DNA of 64,000 nt. Source: Gemmatimonadaceae bacterium (GTDB lineage Bacteria; Gemmatimonadota; Gemmatimonadetes; Gemmatimonadales; Gemmatimonadaceae). This document shows positions 24,276 to 33,308 of this stretch, one piece after another (the first letter of the stretch is position 1; each line of letters opens with the position of its first letter). The stretch spans positions 20,655 to 84,654 of the forward strand of contig JACCWE010000119.1 in NCBI GenBank assembly GCA_013697785.1, in the 5' to 3' direction. The translations under genes and the position numbers were made by a program. The notes beneath the pieces were generated by a model. The model saw only the letters and a list, made by a program, of their open reading frames with translations. It searched no databases and had not been told where the DNA came from.

Positions 24276-26171
24276 ATGGCGACTCGTGTCGAGGTGACTA
24301 TTGGGGCGCTGACACTCCGCGACCGCGAAGTCGAACACCTCGAGATCGTGCAGGAGCTCGGCGAGCATCATCGTCTGACCATCACGTTCCACCGCGATCC
24401 GAGCAAGACTATCAAGTTGGCGGACTTCGTGAATCCGAAGGTGACGGTCACCTTCACGGACGACGTTGCAAAGAAAAGCTCGACGCCATTCGTCGGGCTG
24501 ATCGATTCATGCGAGGAACAGCATCAGCTTCGCGGCGGATCGATCTTCGTGATGGTCGCGCTCTCGGACTCGGCGAAATTCAGCGCGCGCCATCACAAGG
24601 GAAATCTGCTGAGCGGGAAGATCACCGACATCATGACGGCGTTCGAGATCAAGGTCGTCGGCACCATTCCGTTTCAGCGGATTCAGGACTGGCGGCAGGC
24701 GGGCGAATCGGATTTCGCGTTTTTGAAGCGCATCGCCGATGACCATCAGTGCTATCTGCGTCCGATCCCGGGGGGGCTCGAGCTGCGCCATGGATTCGAT
24801 GACAAGCGTCACGACCTCAGCTGGGGGAAGAATGTCAGCGCGTTGACGTCGCGCATCGTTCCGCGCAACGCTCGCTTCAAGGGCGCCTACTACGAATTCC
24901 AGGCGAAGGCCGAGCTGGCGCTCAATGATCGGCAGAAGGATGCCCCCGCTTCCGGAGCGATCAACCTCACCGATGCGGTCAAGGCGAAGGCGATCGAGCT
25001 GCAGGTCGCGGGCGTCGGCAATTTGTACGAGACGATCACGCGATCGGCCCTCCGCGCCACCTTTCGCGACGCCGTATTGCGGGAAGCCGAGCGCGCGAGC
25101 GGGACGGCGGTGACGATAGAGGGCACTTCCACGAACGTCGAGCTGCTCGTCGGCGACACCGTCGACGTTCGCGACGGCAACAACTTCAAACTTCCCGATC
25201 CACCGGGCACGCTGGGGTTGACGCACGTGAAGCATGTATTCGATGGCAATCAATACTCGAACTCGTTCGTCGCCACTCCGTGGACGAATTTTTCGAATGC
25301 GATTCAGCCGCCGCGACAATTGCTATTCGGATTCACGACGGCGGAGGTCGTCGACAATCTCGACCCCGCAGCGCTCGGCCGCATCAAGATCCGATTCAAG
25401 GACAGTCCGGCAGGCCGCACCGACATCGACATGTTCGCCCGGTACGTCACTCCCTTCGCCGGAAATCAGCGCGGCATCGCGTTTCTTCCGGAGATCGGCG
25501 ACGAGGTAATCGTCGGTTTCGAGGAAGGCGATCCTGAGCATCCGTACATCATCGGAAGTGTCTGGAACGGTCCCGACATCTCCCCGGGTCCCACGCCCAA
25601 GCGAATCGTCACCAAGAGCGGCAACGCGATCGTGATGGATGATGCCGGTGTGATCGAAATTCACTCGCCGAGCGGCACGTGTCTGGTGCAGCTGAGCAAT
25701 GGTGTGGACGGTGCACCGCGCATCACGATCGCATCTGGCGGCGATCTCTTTCTCGAAGCCGCGGATCGCATCCAGCTCAAGTGCAAGAATCTGGTAGAGC
25801 TGGTCGACAAGGATGCGACTCGCATCATCAAGGGCGACGATCAGACATCGATCAAGGGCGCGCGCTTCATCGAGGTCACTGGCGAGGACGTCCATCAGTC
25901 GGACACGCGCATTGCATTCCTGGCCGGTGGCTCCAGCACGATCGAGATGAGTCCCATCGCCATCGTGTCGCAGGGCAATCAGATGGTCTCGATTGCCAAG
26001 GCACAGAACGTCGTGCAGGGCTTGTTCGTATTGCTGAATCCTCCCGGCCTCGTGATGCCGCCTGCCCAGGGAGGCATCTTCGTCGAGCCTGAGGCGAAGG
26101 ACAGCATCGCGACCGGCCGTGCGAATCCCAAGCCGACCGTACCGTTCAAGGTCGACGGTGATGACACGTGA
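24276..26171 (+). CDS. vgrG: VgrG-like spike protein
   Basis: A 631-residue spike. The N-terminal gp27-like part (1-335) includes QDWRQAGESDFAFLKRIADD, the most conserved VgrG stretch. A gp5-type OB fold follows (about 345-435: LDPAALGRIKIRF ... RGIAFLPEIGDEVIVGFEEG, DPEHPYIIGSVWNG). The last 190 residues have beta-repeat character (ITIASGGDLFLEAADRIQLK) as in the gp5 needle, ending with a loop-rich tail. No catalytic effector domain is recognised in the tail. No PAAR tip gene is adjacent. The product is the central piercing spike on the Hcp tube. Its stop overlaps the tssF start. Confidence 0.9.
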   Translation: MATRVEVTIGALTLRDREVEHLEIVQELGEHHRLTITFHRDPSKTIKLADFVNPKVTVTFTDDVAKKSSTPFVGLIDSCEEQHQLRGGSIFVMVALSDSAKFSARHHKGNLLSGKITDIMTAFEIKVVGTIPFQRIQDWRQAGESDFAFLKRIADDHQCYLRPIPGGLELRHGFDDKRHDLSWGKNVSALTSRIVPRNARFKGAYYEFQAKAELALNDRQKDAPASGAINLTDAVKAKAIELQVAGVGNLYETITRSALRATFRDAVLREAERASGTAVTIEGTSTNVELLVGDTVDVRDGNNFKLPDPPGTLGLTHVKHVFDGNQYSNSFVATPWTNFSNAIQPPRQLLFGFTTAEVVDNLDPAALGRIKIRFKDSPAGRTDIDMFARYVTPFAGNQRGIAFLPEIGDEVIVGFEEGDPEHPYIIGSVWNGPDISPGPTPKRIVTKSGNAIVMDDAGVIEIHSPSGTCLVQLSNGVDGAPRITIASGGDLFLEAADRIQLKCKNLVELVDKDATRIIKGDDQTSIKGARFIEVTGEDVHQSDTRIAFLAGGSSTIEMSPIAIVSQGNQMVSIAKAQNVVQGLFVLLNPPGLVMPPAQGGIFVEPEAKDSIATGRANPKPTVPFKVDGDDT

Positions 26172-27934
26172 TGAAGGGTCAGAGCGCTAGCGCGGGAGCC
26201 CGCTCCCCGGGCGTGCTCGGCGGCACTGCGCGCTCCGCCGCCGATCTCGCGTCCGAGATGCGTCGCGAGTTCGAGGCCGCGGTTGCGCTGCGCTTCGGAA
26301 CGCAGCCACAGCCCGACCCGGTGCTCGGCGCGCTCTTCCAGGCATTCGCGGTGCAGCTCGAGCGCATCTACCAGGAATCCGAATACGTCTTTCCGGTGGC
26401 CGTTCTCGACGATCTGCTGAACGGACTCGCGCTCCCGTCGCGCCTGGCGCATCCCGCGCAAACCGTCGTTTCGTTCAGCGGCATCGATCAGCGCGAGCGA
26501 CTCGCGCTCGACACGGAGATCATCGGCAACTCCTCGGGTGGCGAGCAGCTGCGCTTCACGATCGACGAATCGATCGAGATCTCTTCGACAACGCTGGCGT
26601 TCGCCGGCGTCTCCGAAAATGGGAAGCTGCACTCCGTCGCCGGCGCACGCATCGGGACGGCGCCCATTCTCCCGGGCAGCACGCCGCTCGTGCTGCGAAA
26701 CGCACCGCCCACTCTGCTGTTCGCCTTCGACGGCGATGCCTCGCATCTCAGCGGCCTCGGCATTTTTCTCGATGTCACGAGCATCGATAGTCCGCTCGTC
26801 GAGGCGGTGTCGCGGAGTCCGTGGCAGATTCTCTCTCCCGACGGCTCCGTCTCCGAGATTGGCACGCTGCGCGCCAGGCGCGGGCGTGGCGGCGTCACCA
26901 CGCTCGTGTGGAACGACTCGTCGCGCGTCGAAGAGGACGAGATCGTGAGCACCGGCGCCGCGTCCGACGACGCGGCAGATGTGGCGAGCGCCTTCGAGCT
27001 CTCGCCCGGCAGCTACGGCAAGCAATGCGTCGTATTCCCGAACGTTCCGGCCGAGCGACGCATGCGCTCGTCGCCGCCGGTCCGCTTCGCGGATGCACTA
27101 GCCGTACTGCTCCCCGAGAAACAGCAGAATGCGCTCGACCGGCCGCTCATCTGGGTGCAGGTGCCTCTGCCCGCGGCGCTCACGCGCGTCGCCGACGAGC
27201 TGCAGCGCATTGCGCTGCACGCGGTGACCGCGAGCAACATCGAGATCTACAACGAGCGCATCCAGTTCGACCGGATGGGCAACGCGGTCACTCTTCGCCC
27301 TGAGGGGCGCACCGATCAGTATCTTCTCGGTCTGCTCAGCGTGAGCGGTGAGAAGGGAGATGCGTACGTCAACGACTCGTCGATCGCCGCGCCGGCCGAA
27401 GCGGGCCGTTATCGCTTCCGCAGCGGACAGCTCGAGTGCCGTCCGCATCGCCAGCCGACGGGACGGTACGATGGATATGCGATGGCGCGCTTTCTCTTTT
27501 GCGATGGTGCCCGCGCGAACGGAATGGAAGTGGGATCGGTGAAGCGGATCGCGTCGCCGCTGTCGAACGTCGCCGCGCGCGTGGTCAATCTCGCGGTGTC
27601 GCGCGGCGGGAGCGCGCCGCCGCCATACGCCGACGCGCGAATCCGCTTCGCGGAGCTGCTGCGCACGCGCGATCGCGTCGTAACGATCGATGACGTCGAG
27701 ATCACGGCCCGCGCGTTCGAGCCGCGCATCAAGAGTGTTGATGTGAAAACGGCGTCCGAGCTCGGACCGCACGGTGTACGCCAGGTCGACGTCGTCGATG
27801 TGCGCGTCGCACCGAGCGATTTCGCGGATCCCGAATCGGAGCTCCCAAGGCTCTCGACTCTGCTCGAGTCGCATCTGCAGGAGCGTGCGATCATGGGTCG
27901 CGGCGTGCGCGTTGCGGTGCGGCCGCATGTCTAA
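26168..27934 (+). CDS. tssF: TssF-like baseplate protein
   Basis: A 588-residue baseplate protein. The N-terminus matches TssF: DPVLGALFQAFAVQLERIYQ and then VLDDLLNGLALPSRLAHPAQ, equivalent to the family stretch about the LLxLLxPxxLRPxPS region. The rest is predicted beta-rich. Start is GTG at 26168 or ATG at 26171, both overlapping the vgrG stop; the end overlaps tssG by 8 bases. TssF with TssG and TssE forms wedge complexes around the VgrG spike, recruited by TssK. Confidence 0.82.
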   Translation: MMKGQSASAGARSPGVLGGTARSAADLASEMRREFEAAVALRFGTQPQPDPVLGALFQAFAVQLERIYQESEYVFPVAVLDDLLNGLALPSRLAHPAQTVVSFSGIDQRERLALDTEIIGNSSGGEQLRFTIDESIEISSTTLAFAGVSENGKLHSVAGARIGTAPILPGSTPLVLRNAPPTLLFAFDGDASHLSGLGIFLDVTSIDSPLVEAVSRSPWQILSPDGSVSEIGTLRARRGRGGVTTLVWNDSSRVEEDEIVSTGAASDDAADVASAFELSPGSYGKQCVVFPNVPAERRMRSSPPVRFADALAVLLPEKQQNALDRPLIWVQVPLPAALTRVADELQRIALHAVTASNIEIYNERIQFDRMGNAVTLRPEGRTDQYLLGLLSVSGEKGDAYVNDSSIAAPAEAGRYRFRSGQLECRPHRQPTGRYDGYAMARFLFCDGARANGMEVGSVKRIASPLSNVAARVVNLAVSRGGSAPPPYADARIRFAELLRTRDRVVTIDDVEITARAFEPRIKSVDVKTASELGPHGVRQVDVVDVRVAPSDFADPESELPRLSTLLESHLQERAIMGRGVRVAVRPHV

Positions 27935-28889
27935 GCCGGTGGTCGAGAGCGATGACGAGAGCGTGGCGATCGGCATGCCCGATCTCGTGCGCGCGCGCCG
28001 GCTCGCGCGCCAGACGATCGACTCTGCGCTCACGACGCTGTACGCGCTCGGCGTCGACGACTCGCGCGTCGTGATCGAGAGCGTCGGGCGCGGATGGGAG
28101 CCGGGGACGATCGTCGAGCAGTCGCCGGAGCCGGGAACGCCGCTCACTGGCCGCACGCGCGTCGTGCTAAAGGTTGCAGGCGCGAGCGCGATCGACTCGC
28201 TTCCGTTCGCGATGCGCGACGAGGACGAGTATGAGTTCCGCTCCGATCGGCTCTTCGCGCTGTTCGACAGCCCGCTCGCCAAGCTCGCGTATCGTGTACG
28301 CCGGGGCGGCGACTATTTCGTGGCGTCGCCGGATGACATGGTGCGCACGCGCCGCTGGATCGAGGAGATCTTCCAGCTCGATGCGGAGCGGTGGAGCGAA
28401 GAGCGCTGGTTTGCGATCGCGCGGCTGCTTCCCGCGCTGCATCGCATTGCGGGACGCGAGCTCGCGCTACGCGTCGCCTTCCGGCTCGTCTTCTCCTTGC
28501 CAGTGGAGAGCGTGACAATGCATGCCGGGATGGTGAAGCTCACTACTGGTGGCACGACCGCGCTGGGCGTGAGCAATGCGCGGCTCGGTGTGGATGCGAT
28601 CGCGGGGACGGGGCTGCGCGACGAGGCGTCGGTCGAGGTGCGATACGGTCCGATCGATCTCGCGATGTACCTCGCGCATACCGGCGACAGTGCCCGCAGG
28701 GAGCGCGACGAGCTCTATCGGCTCGTGCTGCCGATGCATCTCGCACGCTCCGTGCGCGAGCGCTGGCGGGTGGGCGACGCGAGCCAGCCGGCGCGCGTCG
28801 GCGGTGCCAGCGCCGGAGCGAACGAAGATGCAGCGGTCCTGGGAGTGAACAGCTATCTTGGCGCACCGCCGCAAAGGAGATCCGCGTAA
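27927..28889 (+). CDS. tssG: TssG-like baseplate protein with N-terminal PASTA-like domain
   Basis: A 320-residue protein. Residues about 15-85 form a PASTA-like beta-alpha-beta module (MPDLVRARRLARQTIDSALT ... GTIVEQSPEPGTPLTGRTRV ... VVLKV), not part of standard TssG. The remainder follows the TssG pattern: SDRLFALFDSPLAKLAYRVR, and NARLGVDAIAGTGLRDEASV leading to VRYGPIDLAMYLA, ending with the conserved VLGVNSYLG. TssG bridges two TssF copies in the wedge. PASTA modules normally bind muropeptides outside the cell, so one on a cytoplasmic protein without a signal peptide is odd; it may act as a protein-binding module. ATG overlaps tssF by 8 bases and its stop overlaps tssK by 1. Confidence 0.75.
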   Translation: MSKPVVESDDESVAIGMPDLVRARRLARQTIDSALTTLYALGVDDSRVVIESVGRGWEPGTIVEQSPEPGTPLTGRTRVVLKVAGASAIDSLPFAMRDEDEYEFRSDRLFALFDSPLAKLAYRVRRGGDYFVASPDDMVRTRRWIEEIFQLDAERWSEERWFAIARLLPALHRIAGRELALRVAFRLVFSLPVESVTMHAGMVKLTTGGTTALGVSNARLGVDAIAGTGLRDEASVEVRYGPIDLAMYLAHTGDSARRERDELYRLVLPMHLARSVRERWRVGDASQPARVGGASAGANEDAAVLGVNSYLGAPPQRRSA

Positions 28890-30544
28890 TGCCGGAGGAG
28901 ACGGGAGAGGGGCTCAAGTCGGTCAACTGGACCACGGGAATGCTGCTCACGCCAGAGCATTTCACGCTGCAGGACCAGTACATCGACAATTCCGTGGGCT
29001 GGGTGCTCCGGAATTGCCTGACCGCGACCGGGCTGGTGGGCGGCGGCGTGCGCCTGGAGGCCGCACAGCGCGGCCTCGGCGTGTTCGACCCGAAGGTCGA
29101 CGTGCAGGATGACGGTACGACGGTGAATATTTCCGTCCGCCAGACACGCGGCCTCACGTCGCTCGGCGACATCGTCGACATCGATGAGAGCTGCGTCGTG
29201 CGACGCAGCCTGCCGCGCGGCGATCTCGCTGGCGCGACGGAGCTCCTCGTCTATCTCGTCGCTGGCGAAGGAAAGGAGGCGGATCCGGAGAGCGTTGGCT
29301 CGGACGACGCGAATCCGAACTTTGCCGCACTGCGCCGCAACAAGTACACGATTGCGCTCGGCGTCGACGCCGATGCGCTGCCGCACTCGCTCGCGATCGG
29401 GAAGGTGCGCCGCGCATCCGAGACGCTCGGCTTCGAGCTCGACCCTCGCTTCATCCCGGCGTGCGCGACGCTGCTCGCGCACAGCTCCCTCTACGCGGGG
29501 TGGCGCGCGCTCCAGGCGGAGATCGTCTTGCTCGCGGGTGAGTTCGCCGAGCTGCATCGCGCGGTCGCGCGCTACGCGGATCAGGTGTCGCGCCGCGGCA
29601 TCGATGTGCGCGGCGACACGGACATCCTCGCCTTCATCGAGCGCGCCGTCATGGCCCTCGACACGCTCGCGTACGAAACGTTCGATCCGGCGATGTCGCC
29701 GTTCGCGTTCTTCCAGCAGGTCGATCGCTGCGGCCGCCGGATCGCGGTCGCGCTCGATCTCAGCTCCTCGACGCAGAGCTTCTTTCAGACGCTCACGGGT
29801 GCAGACGCGAGCTATGCGACGCTGCTCGAGGAGGAGCGCCAGGCGCTCTCCACTCGGCGCGAGCTCAGCCCGCGCGATGACCTCCGCCACTCGATGGAGC
29901 GCGCGGAGCAGACGATCGGACAGCTGCGCCGCCTCTGCGAAGCGCTCGAGGGGAAGTACGTCGACTATCGCATCAACCGCTCGATCGACTCGCTGCGCTT
30001 CCTGCTCGACCGCGGCGGCGAGCACTTCTACGTGTCGGTCGCGACGCCAGGGCATCCGCAGCGCGACGGCGACATCCTCACCTTCGTGTTCTCGCAGATG
30101 AACCTCACGGGGCGCCACGAATATCGCGTCGTTCTCATGGGCGATCCGCAGGGCGCGTCGAGCTGGCACGTGGGCGAGGAGCTTCGCGTCGATCTCCGCA
30201 TCAACTCCAACTCGGGGCCGAGCCGCCCCACGTCGCGGAACATCGCGGCGGAGATTCCGGGGCAGCGCAACTTCGCCATGAACTTCGACACGCCGCCGGA
30301 CGTGGCGACTATCACGGGGCTCACCATCACGGTTCAGCCGGGGCATCGTGTGCGCGGCGCGCTGCTCTATCAGCGTCGCCTCGGGCTGATCGCCGAGGGT
30401 AGCGGTCCACCCCCGCTCTCGACACCGGCGCCGTCGGTGTCGCCCGTCGCGCAGGCCGCGCCGCAGCCGACTTCGTCGCCGCAGGCGCATTCGGATCAGA
30501 CGCCGATGGGCACGCCGGTCATCAAACTGAAGAAACCCAAGTGA
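28889..30544 (+). CDS. tssK: TssK-like baseplate/adaptor protein
   Basis: A 551-residue protein. The signature VNWTTGMLLTPEHFTLQDQY near residue 12 corresponds to the TssK start (VxWxEGMFLxPQHF). The middle is a helical shoulder region, and a domain of about 110 residues (ERAEQTIGQLRRLCEALEGK ... FYVSVATPGHP ...) leads to a Pro-rich tail from about 505. Classical TssK ends with a domain docking on TssL/TssM, but the C-terminal part here is divergent and longer than usual (about 440-450). It connects baseplate to the membrane complex. Start fixed by its overlap with tssG (TAATG). Confidence 0.83.
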   Translation: MPEETGEGLKSVNWTTGMLLTPEHFTLQDQYIDNSVGWVLRNCLTATGLVGGGVRLEAAQRGLGVFDPKVDVQDDGTTVNISVRQTRGLTSLGDIVDIDESCVVRRSLPRGDLAGATELLVYLVAGEGKEADPESVGSDDANPNFAALRRNKYTIALGVDADALPHSLAIGKVRRASETLGFELDPRFIPACATLLAHSSLYAGWRALQAEIVLLAGEFAELHRAVARYADQVSRRGIDVRGDTDILAFIERAVMALDTLAYETFDPAMSPFAFFQQVDRCGRRIAVALDLSSSTQSFFQTLTGADASYATLLEEERQALSTRRELSPRDDLRHSMERAEQTIGQLRRLCEALEGKYVDYRINRSIDSLRFLLDRGGEHFYVSVATPGHPQRDGDILTFVFSQMNLTGRHEYRVVLMGDPQGASSWHVGEELRVDLRINSNSGPSRPTSRNIAAEIPGQRNFAMNFDTPPDVATITGLTITVQPGHRVRGALLYQRRLGLIAEGSGPPPLSTPAPSVSPVAQAAPQPTSSPQAHSDQTPMGTPVIKLKKPK

Positions 30545-30550
30545 TCGCCC

Positions 30551-30573
30551 CCCGGCGCGCAGGATGCGCCGGG
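30551..30573 (+). promoter_or_regulatory. Intercistronic hairpin before clpV
   Basis: An 8-base perfect stem (CCCGGCGC with GCGCCGGG) around a 7-base loop, starting 7 bases after the tssK stop and ending 36 bases before the clpV start. No U-tract. Probably an mRNA boundary or a partial attenuator within the operon. Confidence 0.4.
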
Positions 30574-30608
30574 TCGCTGTTCGCTTTGCCAAACAAGGAG
30601 AGCCACCG

Positions 30609-33308
30609 ATGGATCTGAGTCGTCTCGCCATGGACCTTTCCGCCGCGCTCGAGTCCGCGCGTCGCGTCGCGGCCCGCGCGGGCTCGGGATACATCCACGC
30701 GAAGCATCTGATGCAGGTGCTGCTCGACAAGGGGGGCGCGCTCGCGCACGTCGCGGCGCAGGTGAAGCTCGATGCGGCCGCGGCTCTCGCAGCCGTGGAG
30801 CGGACGCCCGACGAGCGCGATGCGACGAAGCTCGAGCCGGGACGGCAGCCGATCGCGGGGCGTTCCCTGCGCGACCTTCTCGATCGCGCCTTCGCGGTGG
30901 CGGACAAGCGCGGCAGCGGCACCGTCGGTGCGCTCGAGGTTGCGCTCGCCGCGACGGACTCTCGCTCCGGCGAGCTCGCGACGGCGCTCAAGGATGCGGG
31001 GTGGACGGCGGAGACGATCGGTGCAGCGCTCGACAACCCGGCCGTGATGCAGCCCGCCGAGGAGACGACGGCGGATGCCGGGCAGAGTCAGCTCGCGAAG
31101 TTCTCGACCGATCTCACGCAGCGTGCGCGCGACGGGAAGCTCTCGCCGGTGATCGGTCGCGATGTCGAGACGCGCGCGCTCATCCAGACGCTGCTGCGCA
31201 AATCGAAGAACAACCCGGTGCTCGTCGGCGATCCGGGAACGGGGAAGACCGCTGTCGTTGAAGGGCTCGCGCTTCGCATCGCCGCCGGGGATGTGCCGGA
31301 GTCGCTGCGCAAGTGCCGGCTCCTCTCGCTCGATCTCACTGCGCTCGTTGCGGGCGCCAAGTACCGCGGTGAGTTCGAGGAGCGGATCAAGGCGATCGTC
31401 GACGAGGTACGCGGCACCGACGACATCATCCTCTTCCTCGATGAGCTGCACACGCTCGTTGGCGCGGGCGGAAACGCGGGCGGCATGGACGCGGCGAATA
31501 TCCTCAAGCCTGCGCTCGCGCGCGGTGAGCTCCGCTGTGTCGGGGCAACCACGCATGACGAGTATCGCGAGCACATCGAGAAGGATGGCGCGCTCGCTCG
31601 CCGCTTCGAGAAAGTGATCGTCGAAGAGCCGGATGATGACATGACGCTCGCGATGCTTCGCGGGGTGAAGGGCAACTTCGAGCGGCATCATGGCGTGCGC
31701 ATCAGCGAGGACGCACTGCAATCGGTCGTGAAGCTCGCACGTCGTCACCTCCGCGACAGATTTTTCCCCGACAAGGCGTTCGACATTCTCGACGAGGCGG
31801 CCGCGAGGATCCGCATGCAGCTCGAGTCGAAGCCCAATCAGATTGACGAGAAGGAACGCGAGCTCGTGCGTCTCAATGCGCGCATAGAGGCGCTCAAGGG
31901 CTCCGGTGGCGGCAAGGGCGACGATCTCAAGAACGCGACCGCCGATGCGGCGAAGAAGCAGAAGGAGCTCGACGCGCTCCTCGCACGCTGGAAGGACGAA
32001 AAGGAAGTGTCCGACGGACTGCAGGCAACGAGCAAGGCGACGCAGCAGAAGCAGGCCGAGCTCGACGCGGCCGAAGGCGCGGGCGATGTGGCGAAGGCCG
32101 CGGAGCTCCGCTATGGCGCACTGAAGTTTCTCGGCGACCAGCAGGCCGATCTCGATGCGCGGTGGGCAAAGCTCTCCGCCGCCGGGGTGCTCGTTCCCGC
32201 CGAAGTCGGCCCGGACATGATCGCCGAGGTCGTGGCGCGACGCGCCGGCATTCCAATCTCGCGCATGATGGAGAGCGAGCGCGAGCGGCTGCTCAAGCTC
32301 GAGGAGCGTCTTCGCGAGCGCGTGCTCGGCCAGGATGACGCCGCAGACTATCTCGCCGACGCCGCGCGCCGCATGCGCGCGGATCTGCGCAAGAAGCGGA
32401 AACCCGCGTCGTTTCTCTTCGTCGGACCCACGGGTGTCGGCAAGACGGAGCTCGCGAAGGGACTCGCGGAGGCGCTGTTCGACGATGACTCCGCGCTCAT
32501 CCGCATCGACATGGCCGAGTACAAGGATGCTGGCTCTGTTTCCGGGCTGATCGGATCTCGTCCGGGGCTCATCGGATCGGATCAGGGCGGATTTCTGACG
32601 GAACAGGTGCGTCGCTCGCCGTACTCGATCGTGCTCTTCGACGAGATCGAAAAAGGACACCCCGAGGTCATCGACATCCTCCTCGGCGTCCTCGACGAAG
32701 GGCGCCTCACGGATGCGAAGGGACGGTTCGTCGACTTCACGAACACCATCGTCATCCTCACGTCGAATCTCGGCGTGAAGGAAGCGATGGCAGCGACCGA
32801 CGATCTCGAGCAGCGCAAGGAGATCCTCATGAAGGTCGTGCAGTCGTCGCTGCGACCGGAGCTGTTCAACCGCATCAGCGCCGTGATCCCGTTCAACTCA
32901 CTCGACCTCCCGATACTCGAGAAGATCGTGCGGATGAATCTCGCGAGCATCGGCACGCGCCTGATGGAAGAGCATCAGGTCACCTTCGAGGCCGACGACG
33001 ACGCGGTGCAGCTCCTCGCGCAGCTCGCGTACGATCCTGCCTACGGGGCGCGGCCGGTCGAGCGGACGGTGGAGCGGCTCGTGGTATCGGAGCTCTCGCG
33101 CACGATCATCAGCGGCGAGCTCCCGCCCGAGTCGCACGTCCGGATCATGTGCGAGGATGACGACGTGCTCATCGTCACCGGTTCCGTGGCTCAGGTGGCG
33201 AAGGATGCTGCGGAGATCGAGGCGAGCAAGAAGAAGAAGGCGGCGGAGGCTGCGGTGGCGCCGCCAGCGCCTCCGGCACAAGCGCCGGTCGAGCCGGCGA
33301 CGGTGTGA
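30609..33308 (+). CDS. clpV: ClpV/TssH AAA+ unfoldase for sheath recycling
   Basis: An 899-residue Clp-type disaggregase with two AAA+ modules. The N-domain (1-140) has the Clp-N repeat pattern (SGYIHAKHLMQVLLD). Walker A sites are GDPGTGKT (K213) and GPTGVGKT (K612), Walker B sites ILFLDELHT and IVLFDEIEKG. A coiled-coil M-domain lies at about 410-520. The last 30 residues are Lys-Ala-Pro-rich. In contractile secretion systems ClpV pulls contracted sheath apart for reuse. Its place beside TssBC and TssK supports TssH rather than general ClpB. The start has AAGGAG 9 bases upstream. The end overlaps the next start (GTGA). Confidence 0.9.
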   Translation: MDLSRLAMDLSAALESARRVAARAGSGYIHAKHLMQVLLDKGGALAHVAAQVKLDAAAALAAVERTPDERDATKLEPGRQPIAGRSLRDLLDRAFAVADKRGSGTVGALEVALAATDSRSGELATALKDAGWTAETIGAALDNPAVMQPAEETTADAGQSQLAKFSTDLTQRARDGKLSPVIGRDVETRALIQTLLRKSKNNPVLVGDPGTGKTAVVEGLALRIAAGDVPESLRKCRLLSLDLTALVAGAKYRGEFEERIKAIVDEVRGTDDIILFLDELHTLVGAGGNAGGMDAANILKPALARGELRCVGATTHDEYREHIEKDGALARRFEKVIVEEPDDDMTLAMLRGVKGNFERHHGVRISEDALQSVVKLARRHLRDRFFPDKAFDILDEAAARIRMQLESKPNQIDEKERELVRLNARIEALKGSGGGKGDDLKNATADAAKKQKELDALLARWKDEKEVSDGLQATSKATQQKQAELDAAEGAGDVAKAAELRYGALKFLGDQQADLDARWAKLSAAGVLVPAEVGPDMIAEVVARRAGIPISRMMESERERLLKLEERLRERVLGQDDAADYLADAARRMRADLRKKRKPASFLFVGPTGVGKTELAKGLAEALFDDDSALIRIDMAEYKDAGSVSGLIGSRPGLIGSDQGGFLTEQVRRSPYSIVLFDEIEKGHPEVIDILLGVLDEGRLTDAKGRFVDFTNTIVILTSNLGVKEAMAATDDLEQRKEILMKVVQSSLRPELFNRISAVIPFNSLDLPILEKIVRMNLASIGTRLMEEHQVTFEADDDAVQLLAQLAYDPAYGARPVERTVERLVVSELSRTIISGELPPESHVRIMCEDDDVLIVTGSVAQVAKDAAEIEASKKKKAAEAAVAPPAPPAQAPVEPATV

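Noticed and set aside
24276..26171. A C-terminal effector domain on VgrG
   Set aside because: The tail shows only beta-repeat and loop sequence; I see no catalytic motif.
28853..31036. A long minus-strand frame across tssK and clpV
   Set aside because: Antisense to well-supported genes, low-complexity Arg/Ala composition, no motif.
30522..32660. A long minus-strand frame across clpV
   Set aside because: Antisense to ClpV with clear Walker motifs on the other strand.
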